Shown: positions 56,641-64,000 of the stretch, in pieces
Layout of the letters: each line of letters begins with the position of its first letter
Numbering within the stretch: the stretch's first letter is position 1
NCBI RefSeq assembly: GCF_030272615.1
Contig: NC_081412.1
Location: forward strand, 106,022,296-106,086,295
DNA: 64,000 bases
Source of the DNA: Cryptomeria japonica
Taxonomy: Eukaryota; Streptophyta; Pinopsida; Cupressales; Cupressaceae
Direction of reading: 5' to 3'
Notes under the pieces: generated by a model
What the model was told of the DNA's origin: nothing
Databases searched by the model: none
What the model saw: the letters and a program-made list of their open reading frames with translations, nothing else
Made by a program: the position numbers and the translations under genes

Positions 56641-59592
56641 ATTTTGGTACAAATCACCTTGAATAGTTGCCTTAGATAACTCATTCTGGTGTGTTAACAA
56701 ATTGTCCAATCTAGGACCAAGTTTGCTCTTTAACTCTCAGGTTTTCATTCTCAACCTTGCCTTTTCCCTTTCCAACTTCTCAATCTTCTCTTCATAAATT
56801 GCCATCTCTTGATCCAAAATTGATTTAGTTCCAAAGAACCAATCATATTGTCAACAATGTCATCAATTTATTTATGTGTCTTCTTTATTTTCTCATCAAT
56901 AGCTTATGTTAAATGGTGTGGTTTGCATGCTTCCCTGTACAATTCCTTGTATTCTAGAATGGTGAAATTAAGTGTCGGTAACAAAGAATCAATTTGTCAT
57001 GTATATTCCTTTATTGTTTTGTCAAATAATTCATCCTTCTCCTTATTAACTCTTTCCTTAATGGTCTCCTCATTTATCTTATCTACAGTCTGAATGTTAG
57101 AAGAAATGAATTTGGATAATGTGTCCAATTTGCCTATAGACCCAACAATGTGATCAACCTTGCACGTCGGTGCAATCATCTGCAAAATTGGTAAAGAATC
57201 ATCAATAGCCTTAAATTCTAAGGCATTGCATTCCATTATCTTCTTGATGGAATCCAATAATACATCAGTTACATTTGTCTTTCTGTAGTCCATAGTAGAA
57301 GTACTAGGAGGAGTGCTAGGATTTGTAATAACTTTCTTCTCTTCTCCAAATATTTGTCCAGTTAACTTAATCACTTCTTCTTCCTTGCTTCCATCCTTAA
57401 CCTCTTCTTCATCCACTTTTTCTTCCTTATTCTCATTCTTGTTTTCATTCTTATTTTCATTCCCTGTCAGTTCAGATACATTTTGCTCTTGTTCCTTTTC
57501 TACTTCTGTCGGTATTCCAATGTTCTGCTGATTATCAATAGTGTTGATCAGTGACTCAGAGATCTCAACATTTGTAGCTTCATCTTTCTTTCCTCTCCTG
57601 TTTCCTTATCCAACACAATATTGATATCCTGAGTGTCAACATTCATGGTGAATAGAATGTCTAACTCGGAATCAACATTATCTTCTTTTACTTCCTCTGA
57701 CTTATCTTCTCCAGGCTCATTTTGCATTTCTGTGTGTGCCTATGTTACTACCAGTGGGGTATCTTGAGCCGATGGCGGTAAGTTGTCCTTAACTATAATA
57801 ACTGGTATATTGCCAACCTTACCCTTACCCTTATTTGTCTTCTGATATACTTTAGTAAATGATTTATCAATCTTCTGTCTATCTTTCCCTTCTTTCTTCT
57901 CCTTCTCAACAAAGAATATATCCCATTTATCAGTTGTTTCATCTGCAATCTCTTTAACTCTATCGGCCATAAGACTAACTTGTCGGTGACCACTCACAAA
58001 AATAGTCTTGTTAGCTTCAGATATTAAGTCATCTATTTCTTGCTTTGAATTAACAGGATGAACGGCTAACAGTGCCTCAACCTTCAATTTCTTGTCTAAC
58101 TCCATAACAGACATTCTTTTTGCTTCAAGTCTTAAGTATAAATCATTAGGAATAACATCTACAACTTCAATAAGAACTTATTATATATATCAAGATACAA
58201 AATAATGCTTTGCTCAATAGTATCCTTATCTGAATCTTTAAAAGAATGAGAAAACTTATTAATATTACTAAGATTTCTTTCCTGAGTAATTTCATTTACC
58301 AGTTCTTCCGGTGAAAGAGTATCTGGTTCCTTTTGTTTTGGTTGTTTCTTCTTTGGTGTGACTTTCTTCTTCTGACCACTGGGCTCTCTCACAGCCTGTT
58401 GTTTCTTTCTAAGTGTTCTTTCTTTCTTTGGTGATGGAGCAGGTACCGATGAGGGTTTTCTTTTCTTTCTTTCCACCCTTTTGAATTCAGTTGCCTTACC
58501 ACTGTCAGAATCAAATGAGGTAGCCACGGGAGAAATATGTGCTACTGGTTGTTGTTCTGATTTTCTTTCTTGTTCAGACACACCTTTCATCAGATCGAGC
58601 TTCAATAATCCCTTCTTAATAATTTATACAAACTTAGAAGCATCTTTTATTTCTTTTTCTCTTTTCTTCCTTTGCTTTTGCATAGAAACATCACTCTCTA
58701 TAGTTTCAACACTACCAAATATCTCCTTTGTCGATTCCGGTGGAGCATCTAGGAGTATTTTAGCATATGAATCCAAGATGTGTGAATCCACCTCATAGCC
58801 CATCTCTGTTATCCAGACAGTTCTAGGTCTAACTGCCTCCATCCATATTTCATCTCTTTTAATCACAAAGCATCCTATCCCTTTGCCTCATTTTTGCTTG
58901 AAAATCCTTGAAGTTCTCTTTACTAGTTTGTCACTATATGAGCCCATGCCGATGATTGCCTCCTTTATCTATTTTCCAACAGAAATATCATAGGCAAAGT
59001 CCTTGTGTCTAATACCGGGAATAACCTTTGAGAAATACAACATTAAGCACACAATCAGGTTCCCAAACTTGAAAGTTCCCTTCTTGTCACCTTTGATCTT
59101 GAGCAAATTTTCTAATAGTTCACCTTTCAACCATTCATAGATGTCAATTTTAGCATTATTCTTAATCATCTCATAGGCACTATGAATGCAGGAACTTGAA
59201 ACAAAATTCAGCCTATTAGTATGAGCAACTTTGTATCCAATGACCATACTAGCATATTTAACATTGTTGTCAGTTATATCACTAACCCTAAGTGATCTAT
59301 TATCAAATGTAGCTCTGGTTAAGCTCATAACCTCTTTGTTTGGAATTTTATTTTTCTTATCAGGCCTAATATCGATAGAAGGTAAACCAATAATGGCCTT
59401 AATTGCTTCCTTAGTTATCTTGAAAATTGAATCTAACCACAAAAACTCTCCGTGAACTCTGCTAAGAACATAATAGATAATCTCATCTGAGAATTCAGGC
59501 ATATGAAGGATGTCAATGAACCCTAAATCCTCAACAGTCTTGTGTTCCAGTTTGACTATACCTTGGTTGTTAGCAATAATATTTATGAACAT
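56491..59592 (-). pseudogene. Element B ORF2: unknown long protein
   Basis: On the minus strand, 59592-58969 is an N-terminal domain with LSRVHGEFLWLDSIFKITKE and IIGLP, matching element A ORF2. Then come 58866-58624 (VRPRT...MGYEVD), a lysine-rich linker with SPKKERTLRKKQQ (58605-58159), 58114-57740, an acidic and then helical region (57416-56997) and a helical tail (56709-56491). Frameshifts separate the pieces, but homology to element A continues across them. The N-terminal methionine is uncertain. About 1,030 codons, close to element A. The tail has a 14-residue duplication (NELSKATIQG twice). Function unknown. Confidence 0.7.
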
Positions 59593-59803
59593 ATTCTTTA
59601 AATATTCAAACCCTAAATCTTCAAATGCTTGAATGCTTTGGTAGGTTGAAATGAGAAATTATCATGCTTTATAACCAAAAAGTTAACTTACAACTACAAT
59701 AAATGCTTCATCGGTGAAGTGAATTTTCATTGTAACTCAACATATCTGTCGGTAAAGAAGAAATATAACATCTTACCACCAACAGAGGGTAAATGCATGA
59801 TCT

Positions 59804-60945
59804 TCAATTAGTTTCCTTACCCCTAAGGATTATTCCTTCCTTAGATAAAGAATCTCCTGCCGATGCAGGATTACTCTGTTCTACCGGTGCAAAGACAAAT
59901 TTATCATTTCTCTGATCTCTCTTCCTGATCCATTGTTTAGTGAATTCTTGCTTGATTTCATTTACCTTTTCTTTACCTTTGTCAATAGATCCTTTATTAT
60001 TTGTCGGTACACTCTTGCTTCAACAAAAAAATTCAATATGCCCAATCTTGTTACATGCATAACAAGTTACATTGTTTCTCTGAATAGCTTTTCTATAACC
60101 TTGACCGATTTGAGTTCTGCATTGATTAGATAAATGTCCAAATCTACCACAAAAATAGCATTTCACATTCATTCTGCAATTATCTGAGTTATGACCATTT
60201 TTATTGCATTTGGAATATTGATCGATGGATGGGTTTGTATTCTGATTATTTCTAAATCTGCACTGATTTTCTCTATGACCAAATTTGTTGCAATTAAAAC
60301 ATTTCACATTGAATTTATAAGCATTAGGTTGCCTTACCGGTTTGTTGTGATCATGATTGTTTGTAGTTCCAAAACTCTCTCCATGTTCAAATCCAAGTCA
60401 TGTTGTGATCAGGTTTTTGACTTTTCAGCATATCATCAAGCTTGTCTGAACTCTTCTTGAATTTGTCTTTGTATTCATTTGCAGTGACCAATTCACCTTC
60501 CAAAGTGATAACTTGTCTCATAAGTTCCTCTTTGTCATGTTGCATGTGAATCAAATTTGTTTTAAGCATATCATTTTCATAACTAAGCCTTAGAGATTCA
60601 TCTGATCTTTCATTGTCTTCTGGCCAAATCTTCTTCATTCCTCATTCTATCTTCAATATCCTTGCATAATCTCATGGTTAAATCTTGCATCTCATTCTTC
60701 ATGTTATTGTTCTCTTGTCTCAGTTTCTCTACAATATCTTTGAGAGTTTCCTTTTCTTGATCATCTTGATTTTGCAATTGTACATGTAATTCTTTTCTCT
60801 TATTCTTTGCTATCACCAAGTTTTCTTGAAGTGCTTTGATAATTTCCCGAGTAGTTCTGAGTTCATCTTCCAGTTTGATATTCTTCAATTTTTTTGCATC
60901 AAAATCTTCAAGAGCTCCTTCCAACTGTTGTCTCAAACTTTCCAT
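59804..60945 (-). pseudogene. Element B ORF1: coiled-coil, multi-zinc-knuckle Gag-like protein
   Basis: The ATG at 60945 lies about 57 bases past the primer site. The minus strand encodes a charged coiled coil (60945-60610, then a frameshift into 60638-60387), followed by four CCHC knuckles (60307-60020): CFNCNKFGHRENQC, YSKCNKNGHNSDNC (first Cys changed to Tyr), CYFCGRFGHLSNQC and CYACNKIGHIEFFC. After a TGA the frame continues with a basic linker to TGA at 59804. Architecture and position match element A ORF1. An RNA-binding Gag role is inferred. Confidence 0.8.
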
Positions 60946-61001
60946 CGGTACTAGTTTCAAAATCTTCCTCGAGCTGTTAGGCTTCTACAAATAGAGGACT
61001 A

Positions 61002-61014
61002 GGCTTTGATAGCG
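61002..61014 (-). promoter_or_regulatory. Primer binding site, element B
   Basis: On the minus strand CGCTATCAAAGCC follows the LTR end ATCTAACA by two bases. It differs from TGGTATCAGAGCC at a few positions, attributed to decay. Confidence 0.7.
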
Positions 61015-61016
61015 AT

Positions 61017-61863
61017 TGTTAGATACTAGGTTAGTCCCAAAGACACTGAGAGGGGGGTGAATCAGTGTCCAACTAGTAGATGAAAGATTTAAACTTGTTT
61101 TCAACTTTATAACCCAAATTAATATACTGGTAGGCAAATAATAATGCAATAAAAAGAAACAAAAGAATAAGCATCAATGCACACCATAACACAGATATTT
61201 TTGGCAAGGAAAGCCAGTAGGGCAAAAACCTTGGTGGGATTTGTGACCCACAATATTTAATCACTAGCCAATATGAATAAATATTACTTAGTACAATAGG
61301 AGCCTACACATGCAGGAAGGCCAACTACCTAGAGCTCACTGCTCAATACAAAAATGGAGTCCCACTGACTACAATTGGATGTTAAATCCAATAACAATGT
61401 ACTTCTCAAAATAGCATCTGCAATGCTAGATTCAGTACCGATTTAAGTTCTATCTAATACCTTTGCCATAAACCTTTCTTCGCTCTACTCTTCTATTATT
61501 CGCTCATAAGATAATTACATCAAAGTGCATATACAATTATTCGCTCTCATATACTACTTACATACATACCTAATTACATTACAAAATGACCTACAAGATC
61601 TCATACATATATGAGTCTTTAGAATACATCATGTCGGCTATACAAATATATTTACAATACAAAACAATATTATTTCCAAGTCGGCTAGACTGCCGGTATA
61701 ATCTGTTGTCGGTGTAACTGGATGTCGATGTGAATAACCTTTGTTGTGACTATCGGTGCCGGTAGGTGAAATCTATTGCCGGTATAGCATGTGAACCATG
61801 TTACCAGTTGGTTGCTATCAATGAAAAAATCAACCATTCTCATCTGAGTGTATAATGCCAACA
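61017..61863 (-). repeat. Element B 5' LTR
   Basis: 847 bp on the minus strand from TGTTGGCATTATACACTCAG to GTATCTAACA. It has the hairpin block (about 61192-61252). It differs from the 3' LTR at roughly 15 positions in the first 225 bp of the comparison (by eye). Confidence 0.9.
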
Positions 61864-61864
61864 A

Positions 61865-61930
61865 CACCATCCTTCTTTGGAGTTAACAATGTTGGTACAT
61901 CACATGGGCTCATGGTCTCTCTCACCACAC
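61865..61930. repeat. 66-bp target duplication, right copy
   Basis: Matches 55410-55475 with one mismatch. gypsy-3 sequence continues from it to the right (CTTTCCTTATAATC). Confidence 0.9.
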
Positions 61931-62338
61931 CTTTCCTTATAATCTATGTACTTGTTTATCTTAAAGTTCTATATGTTGAGTTGGACTCATTTTATAAGTT
62001 GTTTGATTAGGTATAGTTTCTTCGAGGATTAGATCAATATGATGTTTAATATCTCTCTTTGGTGATAGGTCATCAAGTAGCTCTTCTAGAATAACATTAG
62101 CAAAATATCCTGATAACTTTGCTACTTTTGGTGGTATTTACATTTCTTCATCTTCTCCTCTTTGCACTAACAATTCATAACATCACCTTGTCACCTTAAT
62201 TTCTTTGACAAGTTCTCTTTTAGACAACATGGTCTCACATTTTCCTTCATCCATAAGGGGCAATAGAATTACTTAAAATACATCCTTCCAAAAGGTGTAT
62301 GTGTTTTTCTTTCTATCATGCATAAATTTCCTATCATA

Positions 62339-63244
62339 CTACCATGGCCATCCCAACAATACATGGTATACATAAATTGGAATGGTATCACACCATATTT
62401 CATCCTTAGATATCTCTCCTTTACAAAACTTAACTAGACATCTCTTATCTATATCAACTTTATTCTCTTTTTTAAACCATGCAATACAGTAGGGATGGGG
62501 ATGTTTCCCATAATGCAAGTTCAATTTTTCTACCATTTCTCTAGAAATAATATTGTCACAACTACCTCCATCAATAATAACTTGACATACCTTTCCTACT
62601 AAAGTGCATCTAGTTCAAAATATATTTTCTTCTTCTCTGGGATTATCATTGCTCTTCTCATCATGAGACTCTCTCCAACATCTGGTAAAACCTCTAGTTT
62701 TTCCCTTTCTTCTTCATTATTAGATTGATTGAGGTTCAACCTAGGTGGTCCTCCTTGATTTATTTCATGTGTATTATAATTTGAACATTCAAATGTTTTT
62801 TGGCCTTCTTCTCCACAGCTAAAACAAGTGAAAGGCCTTCTTTGGTTTTCCAATACTCTACCACCACCATAACCTCTACCCTTCTAAAAATTCCCTTCCT
62901 CTTTATTGATTTTAAGGGTTTTGTCAAGTATCCACTCGTTTCTCTACTCCCTAGAATGATTCTCCCCTACTATAATCCAATCCACATTGAAAAGGATATC
63001 ATGTACCCCTTCTTCCTCCTCTATTCCTTTGAAAATATTTCTTGCATTCTTTTTCTTTTTTCTTTAGAGCAAACTGTAATGGAGGAAATTTGCTACCTGA
63101 AGAATGATGAATCCTAGAGAACAAATCGACCCTTCGATACCTCACTTGAATTGGCACTAAGGGTGAGCCAAGGGATGAAAATAACAAACGACTCTTCCTA
63201 GCCTCTGTATAGAGGACGAGCACCCAGGTCTGGGACACCAACAT
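62339..63244 (-). pseudogene. gypsy-3 Gag zinc knuckle and protease
   Basis: On the minus strand a frame at 62853-62599 holds the knuckle CFSCGEEGQKTFEC (His changed to Gln). The protease follows with VIIDGGSCDNI and MVEKLNLHYGKHPHPY, ending YHVLLGWPW (62339), a gypsy protease pattern. Upstream, 63244-62880 is glycine- and lysine-rich and shifted in frame, likely the degraded end of Gag. Confidence 0.72.
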
Positions 63245-63250
63245 GGTGTG

Positions 63251-63828
63251 TTGTTGTCTGGTATGAATGAGGTACAGAGGTCATACAAAATGTAGCAGAT
63301 GCAACTATAATATGATAAAGACACATAAAATGACAAAACCAAGCTAGTGAATGCAAAAATATGAATTAACTAAGACAAAATAAAAGGAGAGAAGTTGAGA
63401 GAAACTCACAATGGGTCCACAATTTGGAGCCTCCCACAAAGTGATTATTCTTCTATGATTATACGCCTACACACAGACAAGAGAAAAAATGTTGGGGGTT
63501 GTGTTTTGGAGCTTGCCTAAGTCAAACCCCCATTTTGGTGTTTCCATCTCCACAAACACCCCATATGAAGCCATGGGAAAGATAAAAATGATAAAGGCAA
63601 TGATAAATATGATAATAGATTTAGAATAAAGAAGTACGAATATGCAACAAATCAAATAAGGATGAGTGAACTCCCCTTTTGCAAACGTGAAGATTGTGCT
63701 ATAAGTTGTCCAAGATATTGCAATAATGGTGGTCTTCGTGAGAGAAGCTATGAATGTTGTCCAAAGAAATTGCCAAAAGATCCAACCTGCAAGAAGTGAT
63801 CTCAAAATGCCAAAGGATCCCAAACATG
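63251..63828. other. Spacer or unresolved LTR
   Basis: No coding motif is seen. GGGGGTTTGACTTAGGCAAG on the minus strand near 63511-63530 resembles GGGGTTTGACCTAAAGGCAA of the gypsy solo LTRs, so part of this may be an old gypsy LTR. Confidence 0.3.
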
Positions 63829-64000
63829 TGTTGGCAATATTGCATTATAACAGACAATGAAAGATTGTTGGCATTTCATAAGGATATTGAGAAGGTTGTT
63901 GATGATTATGGATATAACTGATTAAGGATGTTTTACTGTCTTGATATTATTATTTTGTCATTGATGTCAAGAAATTGATTTTCTAATTCAGTATGATGTT
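63829..64000 (+). repeat. LTR-A copy, cut by window end
   Basis: It begins TGTTGGCAATATTGCATTATAA and matches the first ~170 bp of the LTR-A copies at 6717 and 13453, then leaves the window. Confidence 0.85.

Larger units (their letters stand above)
55476..61863 (-). mobile_element. Non-autonomous LTR retrotransposon, element B
   Basis: On the minus strand: 5' LTR (61863-61017), primer site, ORF1 with coiled coil and zinc knuckles, ORF2, polypurine tracts, 3' LTR (56278-55476). Like element A it lacks protease, integrase, RT and RNase H. Its LTRs are a different family from element A, but both ORFs are related. The 3' LTR lacks the last 26-30 bp present in the 5' LTR, and a 66-bp duplication of gypsy-3 flanks the insertion, both unusual. 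Confidence 0.85.
52860..63250 (-). mobile_element. Degenerate Ty3/gypsy element gypsy-3, interrupted by element B
   Basis: Minus-strand gag and protease lie at 62339-63244 and RT, RNase H and integrase at about 52930-55475, in gypsy order. Element B separates them inside RT, with a 66-bp piece of RT present on both sides. LTRs could not be delimited. The many stops show it is the most decayed large element here. Confidence 0.8.

Noticed and set aside
57313-57531. Plus-strand serine/phenylalanine-rich ORF
   Set aside because: Antisense to the acidic region of element B ORF2.
1-64000. CRISPR array, operon, or prokaryotic mobile island
   Set aside because: No regularly spaced palindromic repeats or bacterial gene organisation; all coding remnants are plant-type LTR retroelements or unknown eukaryote-like fragments.

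Overview
This 64-kb window looks like intergenic DNA from a large-genome seed plant. I saw no intact host gene, rRNA or tRNA gene, and no CRISPR array. It is made almost entirely of nested, decayed LTR retrotransposons of the Ty1/copia and Ty3/gypsy superfamilies, with a SINE, a possible MITE, solo LTRs and AT-rich spacers. Long LTRs (0.8-1.5 kb), deep nesting, heavily stopped reading frames and the absence of genes suggest a gymnosperm such as a conifer, but that is inference; the sequence names no species.

Layout from left to right. 1-831 is a minus-strand LTR (family LTR-A) cut by the window edge. 832-3356 holds broken minus-strand coding remnants of an unknown gene with a G-patch-like motif. 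3357-21672 is a minus-strand copia element (copia-1) whose 3' LTR was hit twice: by the plus-strand element A (3488-12984), which itself carries a solo LTR-A (6717-8231), and by a second solo LTR-A (13453-14975). 21923-36029 is a minus-strand chromodomain gypsy element (gypsy-1). It is interrupted by the plus-strand copia-2 (23820 to about 30081) and by a gypsy solo LTR (32537-35061) that contains another solo LTR (33046-34387). 36030-43650 is AT-rich spacer with two divergent copies of an unrecognised protein family (about 36979-37590 plus; 41041-41880 minus), a MITE-like block, a solo LTR (39012-40738) and a degenerate tandem repeat. 43689-45066 is a copia pol remnant. 46003-46274 is a tRNA-type SINE. 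About 46900-51169 is a short gag-only copia-like element (copia-4) with a gypsy solo LTR (49684-50960) in its 5' LTR. About 52900-63250 is a minus-strand gypsy (gypsy-3) interrupted by element B (55476-61863). 63829-64000 begins another LTR-A.

The most interesting objects are elements A and B. They have different LTRs but the same architecture: LTR, initiator-Met-type primer site, ORF1 (coiled coil followed by four or five CCHC zinc knuckles), ORF2 (about 1,000-1,100 codons with no protease, integrase, reverse transcriptase or RNase H motif), a cluster of polypurine tracts, LTR. Both ORF2 products align with each other along their length, so this looks like a non-autonomous LTR retrotransposon lineage carrying its own Gag-like protein and an uncharacterised second protein. 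The primer site, polypurine clusters and LTR tips resemble those of the copia elements in the same window, so copia machinery may have moved them. All frames here are broken, so what is visible is fossil rather than active.
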